A stretch of DNA of 64,000 nucleotides from Variovorax ginsengisoli. Lineage in GTDB: Bacteria > Pseudomonadota > Gammaproteobacteria > Burkholderiales > Burkholderiaceae_C. The position numbers and the translations under genes were made by a program. Shown here in pieces: positions 41,207-50,856 of the stretch (within the stretch, counting starts at the first letter, position 1; each line of letters begins with the position of its first letter). The notes beneath the pieces are model-generated. The model made no database searches, was not told the origin of the DNA, and saw only the letters and a list, made by a program, of their open reading frames with translations. The stretch lies in assembly GCF_006438845.1 (NCBI RefSeq), contig NZ_RCZJ01000002.1, positions 199,145 to 263,144 of the forward strand. The letters run 5' to 3'.

Positions 41207-41860
41207 TTACCTCGAAGGCTGCGCGCGCGACGCCGTTGCCGGCCGCGCGATCACCTTCTTCTGGCGGAAGAAATGCCAGACCCGCCAGGCCATGAGCGCT
41301 GCGACGATGCCCGCATAGACGAAGACCTCGGCAAAGTCGTTCTTGCCCGCGCGCATCCAGAAAAAGTGCAGCAGGCCCAAGCCGGCGATCAGGTACACCA
41401 GCTTGTGCAGTCGCTGCCAGCGCTTGGCGCCGAGCGCCTTGATGGCCCGGTTGAACGATGTCGCCGCCAGCGGCGTGAGCAGCACGAAGGCAGCGAAGCC
41501 CACCAGGATGAACGGCCGCTTGGCAATGTCCTTGGCGATCTCGGCGACCTCGAAGCCCATGTCGAACCAGGCGTAGCTCAGGAGGTGAACGGCCACGTAG
41601 AAGTAAGCGAAGAGTCCGAGCATGCGGCGGTAGCGCGCCAGCGCGGTGAGCTTGAAACTTACGCGCAATGGCGTCACGGCCAGCACGATGCAGAGAAAAC
41701 GCAAGGTCCAGTCGCCGGTCGACCGGATCAGGTGCTCCGCCGGATTGGCCCCCAGGCCCTCCGTGAATGCACCGAAGACCAGCCATCCGAACGGAAGCAG
41801 GCACAGCAGGAAAACCAGCGGTTTGGCTGCCGGATGGAGCAACAGCTTGTTCATCGCCAT
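41207..41860 (-). CDS. msrQ: Haem-binding membrane subunit MsrQ of protein methionine sulfoxide reductase
   Basis: A 217-residue membrane protein with six predicted spans. Haem-ligand His residues are in Y-V-A-V-H-L-L-S-Y and Q-R-L-H-K-L-V-Y. It feeds electrons to MsrP for repair of oxidised periplasmic proteins. Follows msrP by 10 bp in the same direction. Confidence 0.93.
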   Translation of the reverse strand: MAMNKLLLHPAAKPLVFLLCLLPFGWLVFGAFTEGLGANPAEHLIRSTGDWTLRFLCIVLAVTPLRVSFKLTALARYRRMLGLFAYFYVAVHLLSYAWFDMGFEVAEIAKDIAKRPFILVGFAAFVLLTPLAATSFNRAIKALGAKRWQRLHKLVYLIAGLGLLHFFWMRAGKNDFAEVFVYAGIVAALMAWRVWHFFRQKKVIARPATASRAQPSR

Positions 41861-41870
41861 GCACCCGCGC

Positions 41871-42869
41871 TCAATAGAACTTCTTCAGATCCATCCCGGC
41901 GTAGAGCTGGCCGACCTGCGCCTCGTAGCCGTTGAACATCTCGGTCTTGCGACGCTTGGCAAACAGCCCGCTGCCGTCGCCGATACGCCGCTCGGTCGCT
42001 TGGCTCCAGCGCGGGTGGTCGACGTTGGGATTCACGTTGGAGAAGAAGCCGTATTCGTTGGCGGCCGACTTGTTCCACGCCGTGCTCGGCTCCTTTTCGA
42101 CGAAACGGATCTTGACGATCGACTTGCCGCTCTTGAAGCCGTATTTCCATGGCACCACGATGCGCACCGGCGCGCCGTTCTGATTGGGCAGCACTTCACC
42201 GTACATGCCGAAGGTCAGCAGCGTCAGAGGATGCATCGCCTCGTCCATGCGAAGGCCTTCGGCGTAAGGCCAGTCGAGCACGCGCGAACCGACGAAGGGC
42301 ATGGTCTTGGGGTCGGCCAAGGTCACGAATTCGACGTACTTGGCATTGCCCTGCGGCTCGACCTTCTTGATCAGTTCGGCCAGCGAGTAACCGACCCAAG
42401 GGATGACCATCGACCAGCCCTCGACGCAGCGCAGGCGGTAGATCCGTTCTTCCTGCGCGCTGAGCTTGATCAGGTCCTCGATGCCGTACTTGCCCGGCTT
42501 CTTGACCAGGCCTTCGACCTCGACGGTCCACGGCCTGGTTTTCAGCGTTCCGGCGTTCTTCACCGGATCGCCCTTGTCCGTGCCGAACTCGTAGTAGTTG
42601 TTGTAGCTCGACGCATCCTTGTAGTCGGTGAGCTTCTCCATCGTCTGCGCGCCGGCAATGTCGGATTTGCCGCCTTTCAGCGCGGCCAGCTTGCCGGGCG
42701 GCGCTGTCTGGGCCAGCGCTTCTCGGCCCGCCCATGCGGCGAGCGTTGCGCCGGCCACGCCCCCGGCCATGAGCTTGAGCATGTCGCGCCGACCTTCGTA
42801 GGCGCTGCGGGTCGTGATCTCGCTGGAGACCGGATGGGTGAAGCCGTTGTCACGGGAACGAATCAGCAT
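41871..42869 (-). CDS. msrP: Periplasmic molybdopterin methionine sulfoxide reductase MsrP
   Basis: A 332-residue sulfite-oxidase-fold protein. Tat leader with G-R-R-D-M-L-K-L near residue 27. The molybdenum-ligand Cys is in [15 protein letters not shown]. Exported folded by the Tat system encoded at the left edge of the window. Paired with msrQ. Confidence 0.95.
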   Translation of the reverse strand: MLIRSRDNGFTHPVSSEITTRSAYEGRRDMLKLMAGGVAGATLAAWAGREALAQTAPPGKLAALKGGKSDIAGAQTMEKLTDYKDASSYNNYYEFGTDKGDPVKNAGTLKTRPWTVEVEGLVKKPGKYGIEDLIKLSAQEERIYRLRCVEGWSMVIPWVGYSLAELIKKVEPQGNAKYVEFVTLADPKTMPFVGSRVLDWPYAEGLRMDEAMHPLTLLTFGMYGEVLPNQNGAPVRIVVPWKYGFKSGKSIVKIRFVEKEPSTAWNKSAANEYGFFSNVNPNVDHPRWSQATERRIGDGSGLFAKRRKTEMFNGYEAQVGQLYAGMDLKKFY

Positions 42870-42954
42870 GGCGCGCCTTTCGATGGCAGGAGGGAAGTCA
42901 CCCTCGATTTCGTCTCAGAACCTGCAAAGGTTACGCAGCGACCGCGCTTTCGGA

Positions 42955-44271
42955 TCAGAGCGTGCCGTAACTGTGCAACCCGCTCAGGAACATGTTCACA
43001 CCGAGGAAAGCGAAAGTGGTCACCGCCAGGCCGCCGAGCGCCCACCACGCAGCGACCGTGCCGCGCAGGCCTTTGACCAGACGCATGTGCAGCCAGGCTG
43101 CATAGTTGAGCCAGACGATCAGGGCCCAGGTTTCCTTCGGGTCCCAGCTCCAATAGCCACCCCAGGCATCGGCGGCCCACAGCGCGCCGAGCACGGTGGC
43201 GATGGTGAAAAAGGCGAAGCCGACGGTGATCGACTTGTACATGACGTCGTCGAGCACGTCGTTGGCCGGCAGCCGCGCCGCGATGCGCTTGCGCCCCCAC
43301 AGAATGCCCGCTGCGATCAGCGCCGAAATGCCGGCATAGACCACCCAGTAGCTGCCGCCCGCCTCCTGTACGCGCTGGCGGAAGGCCACCGGCACGAAGC
43401 AAAGTGCCACGCCCAACAGCCAGATCGGCGTGAGCTTGTACCAGCGCGTCTCGTTCGCCTGTTCCTTGATCAGGTAGGCGAAAGCCACCATCGCGGCCAG
43501 CGCAAAGGTGCCGTAGCCGATGAAGTTGGCGGGCACGTGCAGCTTCATCCACCAGCTCTGCAGCGCTGGCACCAGCGGCTGGATCTCGTGGGCCTCGCGC
43601 ACCAGCGTGTACCAAAGCAGGAAACCCACCGCCGCACTCACCACCAGCATCACGAACGCACCCATGGCACGCGTGCGATACACCGATTCGAAATACAGAT
43701 AAAACGCCGCGGTGAGCCAGCTGAACAGCACGAAGACCTCGTAGAGGTTGCTCACCGGGATGTGGCCGATGTCCGGGCCCAGTTGGTGGCTCTCGTACCA
43801 GCGCACCATGGTGCCGATCAACGCCATCGTCACAGCTGCCCAGGCGATGCGCGAACCGATGAGCTCCATGGCGTCGCCTTGCTTGCCGCCGAAAAGGCCC
43901 AGCCAATAGAAAAGAGTGCTCATGAAGAACAGCACGCTCATCCACAGAATGGCCGACTGGCTCGACAGGAAATACTTCAGCCAGAAGACCGTGTCGGCGC
44001 GCCCCAGGTCGCCTTGATACGACGTGATGGCGAGCACGGCCGCAGCGGCAACCACGACGGCCAGCAACTGCAGCGGCCGCCAGAACCAGCCCAGCCACAC
44101 CATGGCCGGCATCGTGCCCAGCAGGATGGCCTTCTCGTAGATGTCCATCGAGCCCGCATAGCGCGAGAAGGCGAACAGGCCGCCGGCGAAGACGATCGCC
44201 GCGAACACCCAGTCGAAGGCGTTGCGGCGTGCCAGCCAGCTGTCGTTGAGGGTCAATGTCGTGGTGGTCAT
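42955..44271 (-). CDS. ccsB: System II cytochrome c maturation protein CcsB (ResC)
   Basis: A 438-residue haem handling protein with about eight transmembrane helices. The tryptophan-rich WWD domain is W-G-G-Y-W-S-W-D-P-K-E-T-W near the C-terminus. With Ccs1 it exports haem and attaches it to apocytochromes. ATG 44271 overlaps the ccs1 stop (ATGA). Confidence 0.95.
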   Translation of the reverse strand: MTTTTLTLNDSWLARRNAFDWVFAAIVFAGGLFAFSRYAGSMDIYEKAILLGTMPAMVWLGWFWRPLQLLAVVVAAAAVLAITSYQGDLGRADTVFWLKYFLSSQSAILWMSVLFFMSTLFYWLGLFGGKQGDAMELIGSRIAWAAVTMALIGTMVRWYESHQLGPDIGHIPVSNLYEVFVLFSWLTAAFYLYFESVYRTRAMGAFVMLVVSAAVGFLLWYTLVREAHEIQPLVPALQSWWMKLHVPANFIGYGTFALAAMVAFAYLIKEQANETRWYKLTPIWLLGVALCFVPVAFRQRVQEAGGSYWVVYAGISALIAAGILWGRKRIAARLPANDVLDDVMYKSITVGFAFFTIATVLGALWAADAWGGYWSWDPKETWALIVWLNYAAWLHMRLVKGLRGTVAAWWALGGLAVTTFAFLGVNMFLSGLHSYGTL

Positions 44272-46403
44272 GGCGCCGGTTCTTTCTGGAGGGCGAGCAG
44301 CTTGTCTTTGAGGTTGTCGAATTCGCGGTCGCTGTCGATGGTGCGGCGATTGACCGAGAAGGCCATGGTCGCACTGCTCCCGCCTGCCGGCTCGGGCGCC
44401 AGCCATACCCACAGTCGGCGCTCACGCACGTACAGCATGGCGAAGATGCCGATGATGAGCAACAGGCAGCCCAGATAGACCACGCTCTTGCCGGGCGCCC
44501 GCGCCACCTGAAACACGCTGGCCTGGACCTGCTTGAAGTCAGTCATCATCATCGCGAAGGGCGCTGGGTAGAAGTGCGCATCGCTCATGGCCAGGACCGC
44601 CTGGGTCAGGAACCCCTGCGACTTCTCGTCGCCCGGCAGCGCCGCCAGACCGGCCGATTCACGGCTCAGATTCAGGACGTCGAACAGCACCTCGTTGAGG
44701 ATCCGCACCAGCACCGCGCCAGCGCGGGCACGCTCGGCCTCGGGCACGTTGACTTCCATGAACTCGGCGATGGCCTGCCAGCCGCCCTTGCTGGTCGCCT
44801 CGGCGTTCACGCGCTCGGTGCCGGCGAACAGCGCCAGCGCGCGGGTGGCCGAGGCACGCAGCTGCTCGGCAAGCTCCGGGCGTTGCGGGTCGGTGGCGCG
44901 CGCGATGTACCGCTCCACGGCGCGGGCGCGCACCGCCGGATCGGCCAGGGCGGTGCGCATGCGCAAAAAGGCGTCCATCGAGCCGTTCTCATCGGAAGGC
45001 ACGCGCAGATAGCGGAAAGGGTCTTCGGGCCGTTCGCGCATGCCCAGCAGGAACACCGGTTGGCCGTCGCCGGTGTCGACCGGCACCATGTAGTTCTGGT
45101 ACTCGCGCGCCTGGCCGGCGGCGTCACGCAGCTTGTAACCGATGCTCGGGCCGATGTTGCGCAGCACCTTGGGCTTGTTGATCTTGTTGGCCGCGCCCAG
45201 GCGTGACTCGAGGCTGCGCTGCAGGTCGACCTTGCGCACGTCGGCGCCGCTGGTCATGGCGCCGCCGGCCTGGTCGGCGAAATTCTCGACGTTGATCAGG
45301 CGCAGTGCCACGTACTCGAGCGTGAGCTTCTCGCTGCCGTTGGTGATGTCGGAGCTGCTGCCGATCGTCCCCTCGAGCTCGAAGGCGTTGCTCGCGCCGG
45401 ACATCGGCACGGCCTTGACCTTCACGGTGGAACCGCCGTCGTCGAAGCTCGACTGGTAGATCTCCACGCCCTTGTAGCTGGCCGGATGGTTCACCTCGAT
45501 CCGCGCCGGAATCTCGGCGCCGGTCTCGCGGTCGTGCAGCACCACCTCGCTGGCGAACAGCTTGGGCATGCCTGTGGAGTAGTAGTCGACGATGAACTTC
45601 TTCAGTTCGATGGAGAAGGGCAATTCCTGGAGCAGCACGCCGTCGGACTGATTCAGGATCGCCACGCTCGACCTGCCGCCTTCGGGCACCAGGATGTTGC
45701 CGCGGAATGTCGGGTTGCGGGGCGAGAGCCGGTGCTCGGGCGCCACGTCGGCGATCATGCCGCCGCCGGTGAACACGCTCTTGCCGTTGAACCAGGTCTG
45801 CGCGCGCACCACCAGGTCGCCGTCGAGCAGGCCGCCGATGCAGATCAGCACGATGGCGCCATGGGCCGCGATGTACCCCAGCTTGTGCGCACCGCCAGCG
45901 CGCGCAGCGACCATCCAGCCGGCGCCTTCGCGATGCTGCAGCTTGACCTTCCAGCCGCCGCCCGAAAGCATCTGCCCGATGCGCGTCGCGGCGGTCTCGG
46001 GCTCCTCGCCGAGCGTGGTCGCGGCGCGCTGGCCGAAGGCCTTCAGGCTCTGCGCACGGATGTCTTCCTTGAAGGTCTTCAGGTCCTTGAAGATGTGCGG
46101 CGTGTTGCGTGCGATGCACAGCGAGGTGCTCACCACCAGGAACAGCAGGATGAGCAGGAACCACCAGGCGCTGTAGATCGCATCGAGCCGTGCGCTGCGG
46201 AACAGCGCCGCCCAGAACGGGCCGAACTGGTTGACGTAGTTGCCGAGCGGCTCGTGCTGCTTGAGCACGGTACCGATGATCGACGCGATGCAGATGAGGG
46301 TCAGCAGCGCGATCGCGAAGCGCATCGACGAAAACAACTCCACCGTCGCGCGAACCGCTTGCGGGCCGCGACGGACGCGAAGGCCGTGGGTGGAGACTGA
46401 CAT
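44268..46403 (-). CDS. ccs1: System II cytochrome c maturation protein Ccs1 (ResB)
   Basis: About 711 residues, ResB family. Membrane spans lie near residues 27-45, 72-92, about 157-175 and close to the C-terminus, with a large periplasmic domain between the third and fourth. The start ATG 46403 (M-S-V-S-T-H-G) was chosen because the longer frame runs into the cytochrome gene's terminator. Ribosome site not evident. First gene of ccs1-ccsB, in the same direction as the cytochrome c gene. Confidence 0.93.
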   Translation of the reverse strand: MSVSTHGLRVRRGPQAVRATVELFSSMRFAIALLTLICIASIIGTVLKQHEPLGNYVNQFGPFWAALFRSARLDAIYSAWWFLLILLFLVVSTSLCIARNTPHIFKDLKTFKEDIRAQSLKAFGQRAATTLGEEPETAATRIGQMLSGGGWKVKLQHREGAGWMVAARAGGAHKLGYIAAHGAIVLICIGGLLDGDLVVRAQTWFNGKSVFTGGGMIADVAPEHRLSPRNPTFRGNILVPEGGRSSVAILNQSDGVLLQELPFSIELKKFIVDYYSTGMPKLFASEVVLHDRETGAEIPARIEVNHPASYKGVEIYQSSFDDGGSTVKVKAVPMSGASNAFELEGTIGSSSDITNGSEKLTLEYVALRLINVENFADQAGGAMTSGADVRKVDLQRSLESRLGAANKINKPKVLRNIGPSIGYKLRDAAGQAREYQNYMVPVDTGDGQPVFLLGMRERPEDPFRYLRVPSDENGSMDAFLRMRTALADPAVRARAVERYIARATDPQRPELAEQLRASATRALALFAGTERVNAEATSKGGWQAIAEFMEVNVPEAERARAGAVLVRILNEVLFDVLNLSRESAGLAALPGDEKSQGFLTQAVLAMSDAHFYPAPFAMMMTDFKQVQASVFQVARAPGKSVVYLGCLLLIIGIFAMLYVRERRLWVWLAPEPAGGSSATMAFSVNRRTIDSDREFDNLKDKLLALQKEPAP

Positions 46404-46439
46404 GGAGAAGGCGAAGGACGTCGAGACGCTGGAGAAAGC

Positions 46440-46475
46440 AAAAAAGCGGGCCATCCTGCTGGAGGATCGGCCCGC
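46440..46475 (-). terminator. Rho-independent terminator after the cytochrome c gene
   Basis: On the minus strand a GCGGGCC arm (46469-46475) pairs with GGCCCGC (46446-46452); an inner stem ATCCT/AGGAT closes a 5-nt loop. Six T residues follow. It lies about 50 bp after the cytochrome stop and about 37 bp before the ccs1 ATG, so ccs1-ccsB must have a promoter very close by or depend on read-through. Confidence 0.88.
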
Positions 46476-46525
46476 CTTGTTGGGGTTTGTTATCGGCGGT
46501 TAGTTCACGCGGGGAGGTTGAAGGC

Positions 46526-47200
46526 TCAACGCAAGCCGGCGATGTAATCCGAAACCGCCTTGATTTCGCGGTCGTTGAGCTTGGCGGCCACGCCGGTCAT
46601 GGGTGCGCTGTTGGCGCGCACGCCATCACGGAAAGCGACGAGCTGGGCGGCGGTGTAGTCGGCGTGCTGGCCGCCCAGACGCGGGTACTGCGCAGGCAGG
46701 CCGGCACCATTGGGGCTGTGGCAGCTGGCGCAAGCCGGAATCATCCGATCGGCAATGCCGCCGCGGTAGATCTTCTCGCCGAGCGTGACCAGGTCTTTTT
46801 CCTTGGCGAAGCCGGGCTTGACGGTCTTGGAGCCCACGAACCATGCGATGTTGCGCATGTCCTCGTCAGAAAGCGCCGAGGCGTAGGGCTTCATGATCGC
46901 GCTCTTGCGCTTGCCGGACTTGAATTCCTGCAACTGCTTGAGGATGTATTCGGGATGCTGTTGCGCCAGCTTCGGGTTGGCGGGAATCGCCGAATTGCCG
47001 TCGGCGTTGTGGCACGACGCGCAACTCTGGCTGTTGGCCGGCGTCGCGTTGAAGATCGTGTCACCCTTGGCCGGGTCGGGCTTGGCGGGTTTGGCCGGTG
47101 CCGCAGCAGCGGGGGCCGCCGCCTTTTCATCGGCCGCGAAACCAGTACTGGCGGCGGCGCCCATGAGGGCTGCAAGCAGGAAATGGGCAAACAACTTCAT
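46526..47200 (-). CDS. Dihaem cytochrome c (c4-like)
   Basis: A 224-residue periplasmic protein. Signal peptide 1-22 is followed by a Lys/Ala/Pro linker, then two class I haem domains with C-A-S-C-H at about residues 60 and 156 and Met ligand candidates in S-A-I-M-K-P and S-A-P-M-T-G. Cytochrome c4 proteins pass electrons to terminal oxidases. Its haem would be attached by the adjacent Ccs1/CcsB. Confidence 0.94.
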   Translation of the reverse strand: MKLFAHFLLAALMGAAASTGFAADEKAAAPAAAAPAKPAKPDPAKGDTIFNATPANSQSCASCHNADGNSAIPANPKLAQQHPEYILKQLQEFKSGKRKSAIMKPYASALSDEDMRNIAWFVGSKTVKPGFAKEKDLVTLGEKIYRGGIADRMIPACASCHSPNGAGLPAQYPRLGGQHADYTAAQLVAFRDGVRANSAPMTGVAAKLNDREIKAVSDYIAGLR

Positions 47201-47271
47201 ATCGGGGGCTCGGATTTATGGGCGCAAAACCCCGCGATTCTACAATGGCCCCCCGTTACCAAGGCTCCCTC

Positions 47272-47955
47272 ATGACCACCCCCGCGCCTTCACCGGCCTC
47301 CGCGACGCCCCCGGCCGCGACTGAAACCGACCGGATCCGCACGGCCCTGGGCTGGATGCACACCGCCCACTTCCTCACAAGCGCACCCCAGCTGGAGCAT
47401 CTGCCACCGGTCGACCTGCCGGAAATCGCGTTCGTCGGCCGCTCCAATGCAGGCAAGTCGACTGCCATCAACACCCTCACCCAGCAGACGCGCCTGGCTT
47501 TCGCCTCCAAGACGCCCGGCCGCACGCAGCACATCAACCTGTTCGGCGTCGGCAAACAGAAGATCGACGACGGCGTGCTGGCCGACCTGCCGGGCTACGG
47601 CTATGCCGCGGTACCCAAGGAAGCCAAGCTGCGCTGGCAGCGCGTGATGGGCAACTACCTCATGACGCGTGAAAGCCTGCGTGGCGTGGTGCTCATGGTC
47701 GATCCGCGGCAAGGGCTGACCGAACTCGACGAAATCCTGCTCGACGTGATCCGTCCGCGGGTGGCCGAAGGCCTGAAGCTGCTGGTGCTGCTGACCAAGT
47801 CCGACAAGCTCACCCGCTCCGAAGGCGCCAGGGTGCTGTCCATCACGCGACTCCAGGCTGGCGGTGGCGAGGTCAAACTGTTCTCGGCGTTGAAGAAGCA
47901 GGGCGTGGGCGAAGCTGCCGAACTGCTGTGGCGCTGGATTCACCCCAACACTTAG
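47272..47955 (+). CDS. engB: Ribosome biogenesis GTP-binding protein EngB (YsxC/YihA)
   Basis: A 227-residue TrmE-Era-EngA-family GTPase needed for 50S assembly. G1 is G-R-S-N-A-G-K-S-T, G3 is D-L-P-G-Y-G-Y, and G4 is T-K-S-D. Start ATG 47272 (M-T-T-P-A-P). A TACAAT box at 47242-47247 could be its -10. Divergent from the cytochrome c gene, a neighbour pair common in betaproteobacteria. Repeat copy 3 follows directly. Confidence 0.96.
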   Translation: MTTPAPSPASATPPAATETDRIRTALGWMHTAHFLTSAPQLEHLPPVDLPEIAFVGRSNAGKSTAINTLTQQTRLAFASKTPGRTQHINLFGVGKQKIDDGVLADLPGYGYAAVPKEAKLRWQRVMGNYLMTRESLRGVVLMVDPRQGLTELDEILLDVIRPRVAEGLKLLVLLTKSDKLTRSEGARVLSITRLQAGGGEVKLFSALKKQGVGEAAELLWRWIHPNT

Positions 47956-47956
47956 G

Positions 47957-48046
47957 CTCGCCCCCAGTCTTCGCGCACTGCGTGTCGCTTCGCCAACCCC
48001 CTACCGGGGGCAACACCGGCGGCCCGGCTGAGCCGGTTCCGCGGTG
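47957..48046 (+). repeat. Double-hairpin repeat, copy 3
   Basis: Inverted in the window relative to copies 1 and 2, but flanking genes are also on the opposite strand, so its orientation relative to transcription is the same. Five C, loop TACC, five G at 47997-48010; CCGGC-TGA-GCCGG at 48024-48036. The loop differs from copy 2 while the stem is intact. Starts right after the engB stop. Confidence 0.9.
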
Positions 48047-48082
48047 TTTCTGGAATGGGCGCCGAGACAAGGAGACATTGCG

Positions 48083-48997
48083 ATGATCGAAACCTTCCAA
48101 CGCGCGCTGCCCAACGGCATCACGCTCAGCTGCCGCGCCGCCGGAACGCCGGGTCGGCCCCTGATGGTGTTTCTCCACGGCTTTCCGGAGGGCGCTTTCA
48201 TCTGGGACGAGCTCCTGGAACATTTCGCGCAGCCGGCCCACGGCGGCTACCGCTGCGTCGCGCCCAACCTGCGCGGCTTCGAACACTCCAGCGCCCCACC
48301 CGCGGTCGAAGACTACCGGCCTCATCTGCTCGTGCAGGACGTGCGTCAGCTCGCGGCCACCGAAAGCGCCGACGGAACGATCGACACGCTCGTCGCGCAC
48401 GACTGGGGCGGCGCGTTCGGTTGGGGCTTCGCCAACGCTTTCCCGCAACAGCTTGGTCGCTTGGTGATCCTGAATTCACCCCACCCCGGCACCTTTGCGC
48501 GCGAACTGCGCGAGAACCCGGCACAGCAGAAGGCCAGTGCCTACATGCACTTCCTGGCCCGCCCGGACGCACCAGCCCTTCTCGCCGAGGACGACTACCG
48601 CCGCCTCTGGCCCTTCTTCTCGAACATGGGGGCGGGTTCGGACGGCTTCGGCTGGTTGACGGAGGCGGTCAAGGACCGTTATCGCGCGCTCTGGTCCGCA
48701 GGCCTGCGTGGCGCCTGCCATCTCTACGCAGTGACGCCGCTCAAGCCTCCGCTCGATGGCCAGTCGACGGACACCATCCCGTTGCTGCCTCGCGAGCGAC
48801 TCACCGTCGACGCGCCGACGCTGGTGCTCTGGGCGCTGGACGACAGCGCCCTGCTGCCCGGTCTGCTCGACGGCCTGGCCGACTACGTGCCGCGCCTCGA
48901 CGTGGTGAAGGTGCCTGGCGCCACGCACTGGATCGTCCACGAGCAGCCGCAGCGCGTCATTGCCGAGATCGCCGCCTTCCTTCAGCGCACTCAGTAG
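48083..48997 (+). CDS. Alpha/beta hydrolase (epoxide hydrolase/dehalogenase-like)
   Basis: A 304-residue alpha/beta-hydrolase. Oxyanion motif H-G-F-P-E near residue 33, nucleophile Asp in V-A-H-D-W-G-G near residue 107, and base His in A-T-H-W-I near residue 286. The Asp nucleophile points to an epoxide hydrolase or haloalkane dehalogenase type. ATG 48083 has AAGGAGA seven bases upstream. Its stop overlaps the stop of the convergent acyltransferase gene by 7 bp. Confidence 0.88.
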   Translation: MIETFQRALPNGITLSCRAAGTPGRPLMVFLHGFPEGAFIWDELLEHFAQPAHGGYRCVAPNLRGFEHSSAPPAVEDYRPHLLVQDVRQLAATESADGTIDTLVAHDWGGAFGWGFANAFPQQLGRLVILNSPHPGTFARELRENPAQQKASAYMHFLARPDAPALLAEDDYRRLWPFFSNMGAGSDGFGWLTEAVKDRYRALWSAGLRGACHLYAVTPLKPPLDGQSTDTIPLLPRERLTVDAPTLVLWALDDSALLPGLLDGLADYVPRLDVVKVPGATHWIVHEQPQRVIAEIAAFLQRTQ

Positions 48998-49875
48998 ACC
49001 GGAGGCTCGCCTTCAGGGCGCGTCTTGAAGCGGCGATGCACCCAGTAATACTGCGACGGCATCGCATCGATATAGCCTTGCAGCCGCGCGTTCATCAACG
49101 CCGTATCGGCCACCGCGTCGTCGCTCGGGAAGTTCTGCCAGGCGCTCAGCACCTCGATGTCGTAGCCGGTCTTCGTGAGCCGCGACACCACGGGAACCAC
49201 CTTGGCCTTGCCGAGCCGCGCGAAGCGCGAAAGCGACGGAATGGTCGCGGCCGGTACGCCGTAGAACGGCACGAAGACCGACTGGTCGCGCCCGAAGTCC
49301 ATGTCGGGCAGCAGGTAGAGCAAGCCGCTCCTGCGCAGGCCGGCCACGATCGGCTTGATGCCTTCGGAACGGTTGAGCGTGATCACGTTGCCGAAGCGCT
49401 GGCGCCCTTCGCGGATCCATGCGTCGACCAGCGGGTCGCGCTGCGTTGTGTAGATCGTGGTCGACGGCCGCGCGGTGTGCATCGTGAGCGCCGTGGCTGC
49501 CGCGTCGAGGCCGTAGAAGTGCGGCGCGAACAGGATCATCGGCGCGCTGCCATGCGCAATTTCGTCGATCTCCGCCGGTGCGCCGACCACGCGCAGGCGT
49601 GCGGCCACCACAGCCTCCGGCGCATGCCAGAGCCAGCTGCGATCGAGCCACGACTGCGCGACGAAGACGAAAGTTTCGCGCGCGATGCGCCGCCGCTCGG
49701 CCGGCGACCGCTCCGGAAAGCACAGGGCCAGATTGATGTCGACCACATGCCGACGCGGCACCGCCACGGTGTGCAGCACACGGCCGAGCACCGCGCCGAC
49801 GCCGCGCACCACGGGCAAGGGAAGCTTGGCCAGCGTGCGCATGAAGCCGATGCCCAGGCGGGCGGAAAGGCTCAT
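48991..49875 (-). CDS. Lipid A biosynthesis acyltransferase-like protein (second copy)
   Basis: A 294-residue LpxL/LpxM (HtrB/MsbB) family protein, adding secondary acyl chains to lipid A at the inner membrane. The catalytic HX4D is H-F-Y-G-L-D near residue 128, and R-E-G-R-Q-R and D-M-D-F-G fit the family. Tandem with a related gene upstream, coupled by a 4-bp overlap. Which chain position each adds cannot be told. Confidence 0.88.
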   Translation of the reverse strand: MSLSARLGIGFMRTLAKLPLPVVRGVGAVLGRVLHTVAVPRRHVVDINLALCFPERSPAERRRIARETFVFVAQSWLDRSWLWHAPEAVVAARLRVVGAPAEIDEIAHGSAPMILFAPHFYGLDAAATALTMHTARPSTTIYTTQRDPLVDAWIREGRQRFGNVITLNRSEGIKPIVAGLRRSGLLYLLPDMDFGRDQSVFVPFYGVPAATIPSLSRFARLGKAKVVPVVSRLTKTGYDIEVLSAWQNFPSDDAVADTALMNARLQGYIDAMPSQYYWVHRRFKTRPEGEPPVY

Positions 49876-50756
49876 GGCGCCATCCCTTGCACCGCGTTCG
49901 CCGGCTCGCCCTTGGGCTGCTTGAAGCGCGCGTAGTCCCACACGTACTGGCCGGGCAGGCCTCGGATCAGGCGCTCGACGCCTTCGTTCATTGCAGCGGC
50001 CGCGGCTTCGGGCGTGGCCTGCGGGTCGCTCATTGGCGTGCCGTCGAAGGGCTCGAAGCGGATCGCGTAACGCCCCCCACGCAAGCGTTCGCACAAGCAC
50101 AGAAACACGTGCGCGCCGGTCTGCTGTGCGAGCCGCGGAAGCAGCGTCATGGTGTAGGCAGGCCGGCCCAGAAACGGCGCCCACACGCCCTGTCCCAAAG
50201 GCGGCACCTGGTCGGGCAGCACGCCGGTGTAGCCGCCGGCACGCAGGGCACGGATCAGGCCACGCACACCAGCAACGCTGGTCGGCAGGGTCTGCAGGCC
50301 GGCTCGGTCGCGCGAGCCTTTCATCAACTCGCCCATCCAGGCCTTGCGCGGCGGGCGGTACAGGGCGGTAAGCGGGCCATACACCGGAAGGAAACGCTCT
50401 GCCACGGCTTGTCCGCAAAGCTCCCAGCTGCCGATGTGCGGCGTGATCAGAAGCATCCCCTTGCGTTCGTCCATCGCCGCTTGGAAGGCGTCGATGCCTT
50501 CCCACGATGCGATGCGCGGCAGCACGCTTTCGCCGCGCGGTCGCGCCCACAGCCAGGGCAGCTCGGCAGCCATTGCGCCGGCTGCACGGATCGCGGGACG
50601 GTATTGCGCAGGCGTGAAACCGGCCGCCTCGGCATTCGTCCGAAAGCGCTTCCGATAGTCGGGCGCGCTCCACCAGACCAGCCAGCCGAAGGCCGCACCG
50701 AGCCGATGCATCCACGGCAGCGGCACACGGGCGAGCAATCGAAACAGCAGGATCAT
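49872..50756 (-). CDS. Lipid A biosynthesis acyltransferase-like protein (first copy)
   Basis: 294 residues, LpxL/LpxM family. Catalytic HX4E in H-I-G-S-W-E near residue 105, R-P-P-R-K-A and P-D-Q-V-P-P later. Starts ATG 50756 (M-I-L-L-F-R-L-L). Divergent from metK. Only modestly similar to the downstream copy, so an old duplication or separate acquisition. The htrB-like/metK neighbourhood is typical of Comamonadaceae and related families. Confidence 0.88.
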   Translation of the reverse strand: MILLFRLLARVPLPWMHRLGAAFGWLVWWSAPDYRKRFRTNAEAAGFTPAQYRPAIRAAGAMAAELPWLWARPRGESVLPRIASWEGIDAFQAAMDERKGMLLITPHIGSWELCGQAVAERFLPVYGPLTALYRPPRKAWMGELMKGSRDRAGLQTLPTSVAGVRGLIRALRAGGYTGVLPDQVPPLGQGVWAPFLGRPAYTMTLLPRLAQQTGAHVFLCLCERLRGGRYAIRFEPFDGTPMSDPQATPEAAAAAMNEGVERLIRGLPGQYVWDYARFKQPKGEPANAVQGMAP

Positions 50757-50856
50757 CGAGACGAGGGAAGTGGTAAGGGACGCGCGCGCAAGGGGAACGC
50801 GGCTCGCATAGAATTGAAATTGTCGCTGAGTTATGGAACTACTTGCAGGGCGACAA

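Noticed and set aside
48991..48997. Overlapping convergent stops of hydrolase and acyltransferase
   Set aside because: A 7-bp tail overlap of convergent genes is common in compact genomes and needs no special explanation.
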